Under the pieces are notes generated by a model. That model was not told where the DNA came from and did no database searches. It was given only the letters and a program-made list of their open reading frames with translations. Below are positions 38,026-50,256 of a stretch of DNA of 64,000 bases, one piece after another; within the stretch, counting starts at the first letter, position 1, and every line of letters starts with the position of its first letter. The DNA is from Chrysemys picta bellii. Lineage: Eukaryota; Chordata; Testudines; Emydidae. A program made the translations under genes and the position numbers. Location of the stretch: positions 14,618,824 through 14,682,823 of the forward strand of contig NC_088801.1 of the NCBI RefSeq assembly GCF_011386835.1, read 5' to 3'.

Positions 38026-41000
38026 CAATATCCAATCTCAAACAATGGACAGCACTAGATATTTCTAAGAAATGTGCAAACCTCCCTGGTAAGGACAATT
38101 ATTCAATAACTTTCCTATGGGAGTGGGGTGGAGTTTTTTCCTAACCCCATGCAACTGTTTGGCATGACCTAGCATGAGGCAGAGTTGCCAAGTTTGGTTG
38201 GATGTATTCCTGGAGGTTTCATCACATAACAATCTCCAATTATAGATTAACCTGTAAGTCCTGGAGACTCCAGAATACTCCTGGAGGGTTAGCATGAGGG
38301 CTCTGTTCATTGTACATTTTTACCCTGTGTAGCATAACTATGGATAGTCTTATTAATCATTTGTCTAATCTTTAATTTAATTTTACATGCTCTTTTCCTC
38401 AATACTACCTTCTGCCAATGAGTTACAGAAGCAGCCAGAAGCCTCAATTAGGAATTTGGGACCCATTTAGCTAGATACTATAATACAAAGGCCTCCCCTT
38501 CTCCAAAGAGTATACAATCTATACACCTGTTGAGACAATGAGTGTATAAAACAAATAAATGGGCCTGGAATAAGACAAGATAGGCAATGAAACAATCCGG
38601 TTTATATTAATAAATAAAAGTGTCAGTATGCCAATGGTCTAGCCATTGTGCAGTGATTTATAGGCATCCAGGCAGAGGTGAGTTTTAAGGAGGAAACAGA
38701 ATGAGGAAATGTATTGCCTGGCTATTTCATTGGTTTAAATTCCTTCCTACAGCATTGAGAAGAGGTAAAGAAATGCCCAATTTATGTTCTTTATAACGTT
38801 CATTATTGTAAATAGTTCCATTGTACCACATTTTACCTGTCTCCTCTCTAATCTAAATAATCCTAACCCTTTTAGTATCCCCCACTTTAGATGTTTATAC
38901 GGATAACATCATCCAGAGGTGTGCGAGATCTCATTAGAGAAAATGAGGGATGTAAACATTCAATCTTCAGTGCATAAATTAACCACTAACTCACAGGTGT
39001 TAGGAAAAAGCTTTGAGTTATTCCACAACAGTCCACAGAAACATAGGAATTGTCATACTGGGTCAGACCCAAGGTCCATCTAGTCCTGTACTCTGTCTCT
39101 GACAGTGGCCAACACCAGGTGCTTCAGAGGAAGCTGTAAGAAGGCTGGAGCAAGCAGATATGGGAAAATCTGCCCCTACATCCTCTCTCAGCCTAATCTC
39201 TAATACTTAAAAGGTTGATTTAAACCATGCAGCATGAGGCTTCGTATCCATTCCAAAAATTTTTGTTAGTATTACCTATTATGACAACAGGGAAATATGT
39301 GTAGTAATTCTTATGTTCAGATGTGAAGTCATTTAATACTGCTGTTTGTTTTCATTGGTTGCAATGCTCTTGACCTCTTCTATTTCTGTTATATTACTTT
39401 TGAGATGTCGTGTCCAAAACAGAACACAGACACTATTATGCCTCAGCCTGAATATTTATCTGTCTTAATACACCTATGACTGATTGTTTGTTTGTTTTTT
39501 CCCAGGGTTGTTGGGTTTTTTTGGACTAGTACACCATATAGACCAGAAATTTTTATCTGGACTGCCCACAATGACACCTCTCTCTCTTTCCGCTAATGTA
39601 AGATCCATCAATGTATATGAATAATTCATACTGAACCTTCCAATGTGCATTAGATAATTATAGAAATATAGGGCTAACAAGGACCTCAAGAAGTCATCAA
39701 GTCCAGGCCCCTCCACATCTGTTTATGAAATGAAAGTTATATATGTACTATAGAATTGCTAAGGGGGTAGCTTTGAAGCAACTCAAAATTTTAGACTTGA
39801 TTAACCTAACTAACGCTGCATTACCTAACGTTGCCACCTCACTGTTAACCCCACCCAGTTCAGACCACTGATAAATAAGTTATACAACACAGGTCCTGTT
39901 ATGGATTCTTGGGACACCCCACAATTAACCTCTTTTCCATGTTTAAATTACCATTTATTCCAAAATCTTTATTTTCTGTCTTACGCAGTTTGAGATAAAA
40001 TTGGTCATTTGTATATATTCTCCCATCCAGCCCTGGTATTCCCCCTTCCAGCTTTCAGATTTAAAATGTCAGAATTTTAAAGGCAGTTCAGTACCAAAGT
40101 TTTGTCAGAATCACTGTTGATTTAAGTCTCACTCCTTATTTAGTAATCCTGTTTTTAATCTAGTAGTTTTAAACAGGGGGATTGTGAAACCATCGTGCCA
40201 GCTCTACAGCTAAAATTAGCATGTGAAACACTTGTGGAGATGTTCAGTATAATTATGAATGATTACTACTTAAAAAAAAATAAACCTGTCACAAAATATT
40301 GTAATTATATTTAATACATATTTTGCTTTTAACAGCAGAAATAAACAGCATAGACCTTACAACTCATAGTTAGTGAAGAGTTTATAGTGCTTATAAAGTT
40401 GTATCTAAAATATACCTTATTCATTCTATACTGAACATTTTGAAGACAGTCTAATATTATAATTACACACTATACAATAGCAGCATGTTCACACCACTAT
40501 AGTTAAGGCTGTGTCAGCATTCCCATTATGTACCTCTTTTTTCAGGTTCTGAGTATTCCAGCCATAAAATTATAATGCAGTTTGAAAATTTGGCATACAA
40601 GGTTTTAGTCCGGCAGCAAATTTATTTTAGTCAAATAAGAATTAAAAAAATAACATCTCTGTAATACAGGAGACCGCCCAAGTGCATTTTGCACAATCAG
40701 CTTAAAGTTGCAAAACTGAAATTTGGAAAGAAGTTAGCTGACAGTATATTCCAATCATTTTTAAATGAATGTGATTTTAAAATGTTGCAAGGTGGGTGCC
40801 ACAAATGAACAGTAACCACTTTTCACAAGGATTTTTACTGTACATTTGAATACACGTCCTGTTTTCTATAGGTATGTAAACCAATAGATAGAAGAACTTA
40901 TTACTAAGCAAAGAAGAAATGACTTATCTCCAGTTTTAAACACACACAGTGGTCAACATTAAAGCCGTGGAATGAGGTATCACATTATTTCCCTACAGCT

Positions 41001-41246
41001 ATTGTAAAAATTATGATCAATATCTCAGCTTTTATGCCAATCATTGACTTTTTATGAAGACAACCATGCTGAGGATCTGATCAGGCAGTCCAACTGAAAT
41101 CACTTGCCTGAGTAAGGAATGCAGATCAGGCGAAATGTTATGGGAAAAAAAATAAATTTAAAATATATCAGCAGGTTCCTTGTGAAATGCCAGAACCTGA
41201 AAATGGAATTACAACCTTCATTTATGTAACATCCAAGGTTGCATTA
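38026..41246. other. no gene seen; CR1-like scraps
   Basis: A CR1-like fragment lies at 39035-39245 ('catactgggtcagacccaag', 'gacagtggccaacaccaggt') and another short one at 39660-39715. 40200-41246 is AT-rich and could include the far 3' end of INSIG2 transcripts. Confidence 0.45.
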
Positions 41247-42019
41247 TTTATTATGACCCTGATGGAGGAGAAACATCCCTAAACAGGAGTGCACTTAAGC
41301 ATATGCTTAAGGTTAGCTTAAAGGAAAGAGCCTGCTTAAGTGCTTTCCTGAATTGTGGCCAATATGTGAAAATGTGCATGAGGCACTGAAATGTCATGGA
41401 GCTGTAATAAGCCAATGAAAAACTGTGGAGCTACTGAACTGAGATCTCCAAATATCATTTGCTTATTTAAAAATTTTAAAAGCTGCGTCCACGCAAAAGA
41501 TTTTCCTTCTGGTAACTCTTATTGTTGTTACATGCTATTGGAGGCATTTCACTACATGTGTTCTAGACTTCAGATATAAGCACACAAGACTGAAAAAAAG
41601 ATTGCCTATATCAGGCTTCATGTACAATACATACATAGACATTATAAAACTTATCTAAACATATATTTGTTCTTTGGACCAACTTCAGTCTCCTTATGTG
41701 ACTGTAACGTGTTTTAAAAAATCTTTCATGGAAGATTAAAAATAATAATAATTAAAATGCAATAAAAGAGCTTGCTTAAACAACATCAAGACAGTGATGG
41801 AAGTCAAGAGACAAGAGGTAGGGACGTTCCAGGCCTAATTCACTGCTGGCATAATCAGGCAGAAGTCAACTTAAATCAATCAGGTGGGTGTCTATTTGAA
41901 GCAAAGGTGAGTTTGCCCTATAATCTGAAGGGGGAATTGCAAAGACAAAAAGGGAAACTGGGGGTAAGCCCCAAAATATAGGCCAGATTCCAACACACAC
42001 ACACACAGACAGAAAGAGA

Positions 42020-42245
42020 AGTGGTTAGTGCAATAACCTCCATCTTGGAAGACCTGGGATCAAGTCCCTGCTCTGCCACAGATTTCCTGTGTGAACCTTG
42101 GGCAAGAAATTTAGCCGCTCTGTGCCTCAGTTCCCCCTCTATAACATGAGGATTACAGTACTTCCCTATCTCACAGTGGGGGTAGTGAGGATAAATACAT
42201 TATAGAGTTTGAGACACTTAGCTATTACACAAGTGGGGCCATACA
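42020..42245 (+). repeat. MIR SINE
   Basis: 'tggttagtgcaataacctcc', 'tctgccacagatttcctgtg', 'gctctgtgcctcagttcccc' and 'gaggataaatacattatag' cover a nearly full MIR, antisense to INSIG2. Confidence 0.85.
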
Positions 42246-42369
42246 TGTACCTAAAATAGAACTTTCCCCCACCCACTAGTCCCACAGACTTCAGCCAGAC
42301 TGCTTGTAGAGTAAGGTATTACTCAGCATGACTAGTAGTGTCAGAATCTGGCCCTAGGTGATGAGTGTC

Positions 42370-42375
42370 TTTATT
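42370..42375 (-). terminator. candidate proximal poly(A) signal of INSIG2
   Basis: This is AATAAA on the minus strand, about 510 bases after the stop codon. The distal alternative is at 41252-41247. Neither was tested for downstream GU-rich strength. Confidence 0.35.
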
Positions 42376-42880
42376 AATCAGTAGCAAGGCTGTGATTCTG
42401 TTCAGGGGAAAAGACATGTTTATGACTAGCTACCAGCAGGAGTTGCAATATCTTCAGCCTTAATTCTGAATTCTCTGGCTTTTGCTAAACTATCAAAAAC
42501 TTCAATTCCCCAAATTGCCTAGAAAAACTGAAGCAGAATTTTCGGCTACAGTACAGTAACTCAAAGGTCTGTTTGGCACCGAAACATTGTGGAAAAAGAT
42601 GGTAAACCTAGTTTAGATTGGCAAAAAACCAATCTTGTCTATGAACAAATATTGTCAAATGTATTGCATACGAGTGTTACTTCACAGGAATCAGACACCA
42701 AGGTTTCTAACTGACTTACAGAAGCAGCAATCACAGATTGCAATAACATGTACCATTCAAGGGGAGGGGAGGGGGGACTGCATTTTGGCAATTTTAGAGT
42801 CAAAATGTTCCTTATAGCGTGTTCTTCCGACAGTTGTTTGTCATATATTTTCCTGTATAAAAGATGTATTTTGCTTTTCC

Positions 42881-42922
42881 TCAGTCCTGGTGAGATTTTT
42901 CTGCAATGACTTTGCATTCATA
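42881..42922 (-). CDS. INSIG2: INSIG2 last coding exon (residues 213-225 and stop)
   Basis: The acceptor is TTGTTTTGCAG|TATGAATGC. The exon codes for [13 protein letters not shown] followed by TGA at 42883-42881. The last residue is D where the human protein has E. It is too short to find by frame length and was located by matching the expected C-terminus. Confidence 0.93.
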   Translation of the reverse strand, partial: YECKVIAEKSHQD

Positions 42923-45900
42923 CTGCAAAACAACCAAAGAGAGTGAAAATTATTTGAGAACAAGGATTTATACAATTAAGTTCTGAGTTAGACAGCTGTG
43001 AAAGGGAGGGATCTACATAGCAACTGACACAACAGCTCTACCCACACTTTCCCCCAGATCAGTTCAGACCCCCAAACTCCCATGCTTTTCAGGGTACCCT
43101 CACCAACTACAGTTCTGTAGTAAACATTTTGTACACAATCTATGCACAGAGTGCTAGCATTCTGTGCCTCCTTGCATAGCAAAAGAGAGCCTAAGTACAT
43201 TAGCTATTAACTTAGAGCTTATGCAGCTTTCCTCCCCCGAAACATGGTGTTCTTATTTAGGCCTTAATCCTGCAAAGGCTTGTGCGTGTACAGAATGGAA
43301 TGAACACAATGAAATGGGGAACCCTTTAGGATATGTGGGGCACTCAGCAGTGGACAGAACTTCTGCTGGTGGGAGGGACATGCTGACCAAACTGAAAAGC
43401 ACTGTCTCTGGACTCCCATCTTAGTCCACATTTGCAATCTGAATAACTGGTTGATGTTTATTGGGAAATAATTTTTTGAAACCAGACAATACAAGCTCAG
43501 TACCCCCCAAAAAATAAAATAAACTCTAACTTACCATTGCCAGCTGCCTACCAATGTTCCCCACAGTAATGCCACCAGCAAAAAATATACATGGTAACCA
43601 GGAACGAACATAAAGGAAATCTGGAGATGTATATCTAGAAAGGAATACAAGTTTGCATTATTATCTGTTTACTGCCAACATTGAACTTAACCCTATGCAC
43701 AATCCTTTCTTCAAAAAAACATATACTTTTAAAGTTAGGCACAGAGACATACTGAGAAATCTGGATATGGGAATATATTAGCCTAAAGATACACACACTT
43801 GTAGTAGGAAGTTTGATTTCTTACTGCAAATATCAAATTTACTACCCATCCATTCATTCATTCTAATATCCTTTCTCTGTTTGATCCAGGTTGTTTTGCT
43901 GTTGGTAATGTAGCAGTTTTAGAACTCCAAACCAAAATCTCGGTCTTACACACACATAAGCACTCACAAGAATAGTCGAATTAAAGTTACACACGTTTAA
44001 GACTTAGCAAGTTCGGGGCTCAAGTTAAGTCAGATCTACCTTCAATGTTCTTGTTTACTAATCGAACATGAACACCACTTAACCAGAAGAAAAATAAAGA
44101 CTCACTGGTAAACCCCATTGTAGACCAGAAGCTGTGATACCAAGGTGGCCAGAAAAGCAATTCCGATTCCAAGACCAAAGCCACTTCGTGATCTATCAAA
44201 GGTCCACCATAGTCCAATTGAAAGCGCTGCTAGTGTAAGAGACAACTGTATGTTGTTGGCAAAATCCACTTTCTGTGGTCATTTGTTAAGGATCAGTTTT
44301 AAAGTGCCAACTTCAGGTGAAGTGCAATAATATTTACTTCATTAACTAACTTTTGATCTGAAAAATAACACAGTCCTACATAATAACAACACCTAGCTCT
44401 TGCATAAACACGGCTCTCTTCATTTAATACAACTAAATGGTATAAGAATATTATCATAATAATTGTAAAGTATTATTTTATCTGTGTTAAGAAAAATATT
44501 TACTTAAAATGTTATTTTATGTTTACAGTATTTTTTTAAACCCACAATGTTGTCTCAGGACTTCGCTACAAACTGTACAAGTGTTTTAAATACAAGGAGA
44601 CTAGACGGAAATTAAGTAGAATACCAGATTTTTTGACAGATTTACTGTAAAAATATTACTGTTCAGATGAAGAAGTACCAACAACAGTCCAGCCTCACCT
44701 GTTGCTCCTTTAATATCCTAAGGTTAAAGCTTTAAATCTAGCATTAAATTGCCAAAATGCCATATATCTTATGTTGTTGCCTACTGAAATAAGGTCATTT
44801 GGAAAAACAAAATATATTTAATTTCAATAACTATTACATGTTTTTAATTAGAATAGTATTTTTATCCAGTAAAACATTTATTCAGAATCTTGTTTGCTTT
44901 TAAAAAAGCTACAGCTATGCAAATATGATAAATTAATAATCCTAGACACTTTTGTAGCACTTTGCCCTCTTCAAAACACTTCGCAAATATCAGCTAATTC
45001 ATTTTCTCAACATCTCTGTAAGAAAGTACCGTTAAAGAGAGATTGTTAACACTCATAAGCCTAAACTTAGATTTAGGGGGTGACAAATGTATAGGTAAAA
45101 AGGTTGTCCTGGTCTCAACCACAGGAATCCACTGGCCTGGAGAAAGATCTAGTGGAGTAGTCTAACAAGAAATGGGGTTAACTTGATGGTAACAGAGAGA
45201 ATGGCAGACACAAGGACACAATGACCAAAGTCAGATCAAATGCTGTTATTTTAAAGTGAGATGAACTGAAGCTCAGGCTTTTCAGGAAGCCACTTAGAAG
45301 AAAGTAGAGTTGCTACACTAATAATAGCTATGGAAGAGGCATTGTTTCCTTAAAAATGTGGAATGGCTGATAGCAAACTGCAGAGGTGTTTGCTGAAAGT
45401 AATCTGACTCATGAGGAGTTCACCACCCAATTTTCAAGAAACATGTCAGAATTTCTTAGGGTCCTGTATCTGAATGTGCCCACAGTCAGGGGATGGTCAG
45501 AAGTTGGTGGCATCCACGTGACCAGATGGACACGTCTTCAAATATGGGAGAACTGAGGCCCGCAAGAGGATATTAGCAGACCCTAGCTTTGATAGCTCCA
45601 ACTTTTCTGGCCACACTAGATAGGATGGGGTATTGTGGGAAAAGAACAATATCCATCCATAAGGTAAGGCCACTTGAATGGGAACGCAGCCCATTTTCCA
45701 TGCCTTCCTTTGGCATCTCATTTCATCCATTCTCTCTCTTCTGGATCTCTTTCAGCTGGAAACAAAAAAGAGAGCCAACACCACATGGCCAGGGAGTTTG
45801 CATCACATCACCAGCAATTCTCTGCAGACCATAGTCTGGGACCTGATGCTAAAGATGAAAGAATGAGCCTTCTAGAGATTCTTAATTTTCCTTTTAATTA

Positions 45901-48900
45901 CTTATCTTTGAGTCTGGGTTTGGTAGACTAGTCAATTGCCTTAACTTGGAGAGGGAGATCCTATACACGATGACACAAAGCACAACTGCTCATGGGTTGC
46001 CAGTGAGACATCACAGTCCATTCTGAGGACATGTTTTTGTCCAATGGGCTTCTGGGAATCATGACTCCTTCATCTGGGGCTAGTATTAGTCTAGTGTAAA
46101 GGTGTACATGGATTTTTGAGAATTGATGCATTTCACATCATGCCACATTGATTCACTTGTAACTTCTCTCCTTTCCGCATAGGCTAAGTGACTTGCCTTA
46201 GAATATCTGCATCTCAGTTCCTCGTCTGTAAAATAGGGATAATAATGCTTATTCGCTTTTGTAAAATGCTTTGAGATCCATGAATAACCAATGCCAAGTA
46301 TTTTTTTCCTACCAATTTTTTCCCGTGCTTAGCAAAGTGCACACTCTTCATTGATGCTGCTGCACATGTGAAGTTTGGTCTTTAAAACTGTAACTGTATT
46401 GAGTTTACAATAAGTGCAAGAAGAGCAACCTTAAAAATTTCTCAGAGCATAAACTCCTTTCCCATATGTACTTGAATAAACTCTAAAAAAAGACACAAAT
46501 ATATATTTAAAAAAACAGGGAGATTTCAGTTTAAGTGGTATTTCTAGAAACTTATATGCATAACCTTCATTAACTAGTGCAGCTACTGACATTCTATAAC
46601 AGTTTTAACTCTAAGCTACACTCTGTATGTCCTTTTAAAACATTATACATCATATTTTAGAAACAGTTACATTGTGAGCAGCTATTTAACCTTTGGTTCA
46701 CCAGAAACTAATTTGTTACTGCAAACTTCATTACCACATAGAAGGATACAGCACTAGCATGATTGATACCCACAAAGACTGCTACACATCGCATTACACT
46801 GGACCATTCTCGCTTAAATTTATGTGGCTCTCCCAGATGTCTGTCCATGCAGGGATACAACAACCCAATCACAGCTGTGGAAATATGAAAGAAAAATTAA
46901 CAATTAAAGCATCTGCAATATTTAGCTGCACTAGAGACAATCTAGACCAAGGTGGTTCTGCAACCATAAAAAACAAATATTTTTCAAACACTGTCAAGAT
47001 TTAAAAATAAAAAGAAAGGCATTTCAGATAGTTTAGGCCCAAAACATAAGTTATTATTAAACGGCTGCCTTAAAATTCAATGAAAACAGCTATATGTTTG
47101 TCATTTAAAATTCCCTTACAGCATCTTCAGTCACAAGGAGGGATAGCTCAGTGGTTTGAGCATTGGCCTGCTAAACCCAGGGTTGTGAGTTCAATCCTTG
47201 AGGGGGCCACTTAGGAATCTGGGGCAAAATCAGTACTTGGTCCTGCTAGTGAAGGCAGGGGGCTGGACTCGATGACCTTTCGGGGTCCCTTCCAGCTCTA
47301 TGAGATAGGTGTATCTCCATATATAACAGCTTTGCGCTGGTGCATAATACCAGGAAGGGGTGAAAATAAACTAAATGTGGGATTTTCTAAACATCGTCAA
47401 TACTTTTCCTTAAACACTCACTATACCGTAGTTCCACCTATAAAGACAATTCCCACACCAGCTGGGAGGCACACGTGAAAGTTTAATGTTACGCTGTTTT
47501 AGTATGTAAGAAGCAAGGGCTCAGAAGGCAGCTTTGAATTCTAACACCTATTATGGTGATAGGTCGGATGCATCTCACAGGAGAGGTTTTCCATGTGCCA
47601 GAGAGGAACCTGATCTACAGGGTTTAAGAAATAAATGAAAAATCACCAGTGAAGCAGCATCAGAAATTGCCATGTAACCAGCATTCTAGCTGAGGACGTG
47701 GGGCCCAACTGATCGCTAACAGTGGTAGATGAAAAAAGTCTCCGTAAATAGCACTGATGGAGGGCTATGAAAAATCTCTCTTCATTGGTGTCTTTAGGAT
47801 GAGTAAACTAGGCCTAATGCCTAAGGGGTCGTTCAAAGAATTACAAATATTGTGGTTTTGCAGATCTGTTTACTGGGGGTGATGGAGAGGGGGAAGTCAT
47901 ACCCCAGAGACATATTAATGTCAATGAGATTGCGTAGGTAGGGATAGCAGAACAACACGAGTTATCCAGCAGATTGCCTTGAGTAGGTTGCAAACATTAT
48001 TCCCTCAGGTAGCACTTGTATGCTAGACAGACAAGAGCAGGAGAGGAAGAATTGTGAAACATTCCTACAAAGAGACGCTGTAGCATTTAAAGCTGGAAGA
48101 AATCGACTAAGAACATGCAACCTTGTAAGTCAATTTCAGCATAGAAGCTCAGCTTGTCACCTCAAGACTGTGACAAAGCCTGAACCTTAGAGTTTCCTGG
48201 TAAAGAGTTTGTAGGTATGTAATGGTCTCCATTGCTTGCTAAGAGAGTGACACTATTGCAAGTGGGACACACTCATTTCAACCCCCAGAACAAATCCTTT
48301 AGGTAGAAACAACTGTAGTAGACTGTGCACTGAAAATAGTGTGGGAGCATGGTGTGTAGCTAAATGAGAACAGTAGGCATACCACTGACCCTTTAAATCT
48401 TTTCAGGGCCTGTTTCCCCTCTCCCCTTGTCCCATGGACACAAAAAGCCCATCTTACTAACAGATAATTTTACAGAGCTACATCCATGTATTCTCTTTTA
48501 CAAAACAAACCTGAGATCACTTACTGTAAAAAGACATAATAGATATGTTGTTGGATAGCTAAGCCCCGCTACAAATAGGAAAGAAAAAATCCTTCGAGAT
48601 GGCCAAATCAAACTGCTCTATCAGTAAATCAAACCCCTCATGAGCTCTATGTCAAGACAACCAATTTAAGCATAAAAAAATATGCAGCAAATACAGGGTA
48701 CCATAGCAGCAAGATTAGAGAATAAGAGCTAGGTTAGACAGGCAACTTACAGATACAACAAGTATATAACTGTGACCAAAATATTCCAAAGACAGAGAGA
48801 ACAAAACTGACATATTGAGACAGCTATTTGGACAGTTTCCTTTCAGATCAGGCTCTTCTATGAAATCTGTGGTGAAATGGTTCAACACCATACCAAAAGA

Positions 48901-50144
48901 AAAGTAATTAGATAAAATATTCGACTTAAAAATTACCTTTAGCAAAACCTTGATGCCAGAAGTACCCAATAGACCAAAGGTAAGTTTACTGATTTGTAGT
49001 ACCACCCAAAGAGGCAAATGGACTCCTCACTCATTAAAATCAAGCTCAAGGAAGATACTGTCTTTAAAATAAAGGTCTACTTATAATCGAATTCCCCCAT
49101 CCAGCTGCTCAGAATAATCCACTGGTAAAGTGTTATATTGACCCATGGGAAAGGTCTTACACTGTGTTCTGAAGCCCAAACTCTGTCAGACTTTTAAAGG
49201 GAGCAGATTTCAGAGGACATCCATTGTTAACAATGTACCATTGACAAGAGCAAAGCAGCACCTTGTGCCTATATCTCCTTAAGATATAGGGGGACAGCTG
49301 CATTCCAGACCACGTGGAGCTTTACAGATCTAATCCTGCACCTTGACCCGCTATCAGAAGCGAACAGGAAGCTGGGGCAAAAATGGCATACTCTCATTAC
49401 GGCTTACACCAGACAAGGCAAACTACTCCATGCTGCAAAATCTGGGATCTCCAGGTTCCTTTCCAGAGTTGCCCACAAAGGGCATGGCAGTAATCTAGCC
49501 TCAAGGTTACAATCCTTTGGATTTCAGTGGATTGCCAAACTCAGTATTCCTAATCCTGAAAACTGAGCATAATCTTCTGACTCAAGAATTCAGCACAGCA
49601 GGGCTAATATTTAGTCCTGCCTCAGTGCAGGGGACTGGACTAGATGACCTATCAAGGTCCTTTCCAGTCCTATACTTCTACGATTCTATGATTCACCCTA
49701 CAACTTCTGTAAAAATGTACAAAGATCTTTTGGAGAGGAAACAGACAGATGGGAAAGGGAGCAGGACTAGATCCAAAATTTTAAATCTTCCATATTTTTC
49801 TATTAATGAAGGATTTTTAATTTCCTCACTACCACCCCCACCGCCGCGCACACACACACACACACGAAACATACAGACAGTTGGCACCTTCTGACATTAC
49901 CTGAGGCTGTGCCACAGCAAGGTGGTACCCACCAAGCTGAAGAGAAGATGCTTGTGATCACATCTGGTGGAAAGAGCGTGACATTTCTCTGAATCTGTAG
50001 CAAGTTTAATACTAATGCAAGAAACACGCCAATAAAAAACAGCACTAATCCACGAATCACCAAGTTTATGCCATGACTGGTTATAGATGAAATGTATGGA
50101 CCACACTTTTTTGATATGGTTGGTGCTGCATCGCTTTCTGCCAT
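42881..50144 (-). CDS. INSIG2: INSIG2, insulin-induced gene 2 protein (spliced, 5 coding exons)
   Basis: INSIG2 is an ER membrane protein that binds oxysterols, retains the SCAP-SREBP complex in the ER and promotes sterol-driven degradation of HMG-CoA reductase. The five exons join in frame into 225 codons, the human length, with intron phases 1, 0, 2 and 0. The protein begins MAESDA; the KKCGPYISS segment (from residue 12), [10 protein letters not shown] (71-80), the [12 protein letters not shown] region (145-156) and the [12 protein letters not shown] tail match the family. Hydrophobic stretches near 29-50, 64-87, 107-123, 131-147, 155-175 and 190-206 fit the six membrane spans. Residues reported as important in the human protein are present at the same numbers: F115, Q132 and W145 (oxysterol binding), D149 (SCAP binding) and C215. 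The start ATG has G at -3 and G at +4. A GTG-led in-frame extension upstream lacks an ATG. No stop, frameshift or missing exon is seen, so the gene looks functional. Confidence 0.97.
43535..43634 (-). CDS. INSIG2: INSIG2 fourth coding exon (residues 179-212)
   Basis: The acceptor is TTTCTAG|ATATACATC. The exon codes for [15 protein letters not shown], the sixth membrane span and GNIGRQLAM, and ends with the strong donor ATG|GTAAGTTAG, phase 0. It is 100 bp. Confidence 0.95.
44106..44272 (-). CDS. INSIG2: INSIG2 third coding exon (residues 124-179, last codon split)
   Basis: It starts [10 protein letters not shown] directly after the U12-type acceptor GACCACAG. It codes for the fourth and fifth membrane spans, including Q132, W145, W146 and D149, and ends with the donor TACCA|GTGAGTC, phase 2. 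The exon is 167 bp. Confidence 0.95.
44273..46749 (-). other. INSIG2: U12-type (minor spliceosome) intron of INSIG2
   Basis: The donor reads GTATCCTTC (46749-46741), one base from the U12 consensus. TCCTTAAC, the U12 branch-site core, lies at 44292-44285, with the branch A 13 nt before the intron end. The stretch between branch site and AG (CAAATGACCACAG) has no pyrimidine tract, as usual for U12 introns. The flanking exons are confirmed by protein homology. The other introns have ordinary U2 signals. Confidence 0.88.
46140..46310 (+). repeat. MIR SINE in the U12-type INSIG2 intron
   Basis: 'taagtgacttgccttagaat', 'cagttcctcgtctgtaaaat' and 'gggataataatgcttattcg' give the MIR core. It lies between the second and third coding exons. 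Confidence 0.75.
46750..46874 (-). CDS. INSIG2: INSIG2 second coding exon (residues 82-123)
   Basis: The acceptor is TTTCCACAG|CTGTGATTGG. The G left over from the previous exon plus CT completes an Ala codon, followed by VIGLLYPC. It carries the loop with [12 protein letters not shown] and the third membrane span with F115, ending at INHASA. The donor is GCT|GTATCCTT, phase 0, which is a U12-type sequence and not the usual GTRAGT. Confidence 0.95.
47136..47322 (+). repeat. turtle tRNA-derived SINE, near full length
   Basis: A box TAGCTCAGTGG (47144-47154), B box GAGTTCAATCC (47187-47197), then the body 'tggtcctgctagtgaaggca', 'ggactcgatgacctttcggg' and end 'tctatgagataggtgtatct'. It lies in an INSIG2 intron, antisense to the gene. 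The family resembles the Pol III SINEs described from hidden-necked turtles. Confidence 0.92.
49610..49695 (+). repeat. SINE/CR1 3' tail
   Basis: 'ggactggactagatgaccta', 'ggtcctttccagtcctatac' and the terminal 'acgattctatgatt' repeat. Confidence 0.7.
49843..49866. repeat. (CA)n tract near the INSIG2 donor
   Basis: Short CA repeat in the intron, starting about 35 bases downstream of the first coding exon donor at 49900. Confidence 0.85.
49901..50144 (-). CDS. INSIG2: INSIG2 first coding exon (residues 1-81 plus one base)
   Basis: The ATG is at 50144-50142. The exon codes for the N-terminus, the first membrane span and the start of the second, ending at ...CCGTAS. The donor is CAG|GTAATG (49900 onward), phase 1. 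Reading through the donor gives non-family residues, which supports the boundary. Confidence 0.95.
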
Positions 50145-50256
50145 GACGCACGAGGCAATATCCACCAGTGTGACTGGGGAGGATCCACTTGTAGTCGGTA
50201 TTTTAACACTCCCAATTTAGGATGTACCCCAAACCCTGTGAAAACAATAGACACAG
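50145..50256 (-). other. INSIG2: INSIG2 5' UTR part of the first coding exon (candidate)
   Basis: Two acceptors lie upstream of the ATG: a long T tract followed by CAG, giving exon start 50256, and TTGTTTTCACAG, giving start 50235. The first has the stronger pyrimidine tract. The UTR would be about 90-112 nt here. Confidence 0.6.

Larger units (their letters stand above)
41247..42880 (-). other. INSIG2: INSIG2 3' untranslated region, candidate extent
   Basis: No frame continues after the TGA. The first minus-strand AATAAA hexamers downstream are at 42375-42370 (about 0.5 kb of UTR) and 41252-41247 (about 1.6 kb of UTR). The longer form is closer to what I recall of the human UTR, but the choice is inference. 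A plus-oriented MIR (42020-42245) lies inside the longer version. Confidence 0.4.

Noticed and set aside
1..41000. CRISPR arrays, operons or bacterial mobile elements
   Set aside because: Interspersed eukaryotic repeats and spliced gene structure show this is vertebrate DNA; no spacer-type arrays are present.
47136..47210. tRNA gene
   Set aside because: It is the tRNA-like head of a SINE that recurs at 24748 and 56915.
49517..49894. 125-codon plus-strand frame
   Set aside because: It consists of a SINE tail and a CA repeat opposite the INSIG2 intron.
50145..50165. N-terminal extension of INSIG2 by seven residues
   Set aside because: The extension would begin with GTG; the ATG at 50144 has a good context and fits the family's N-terminus.
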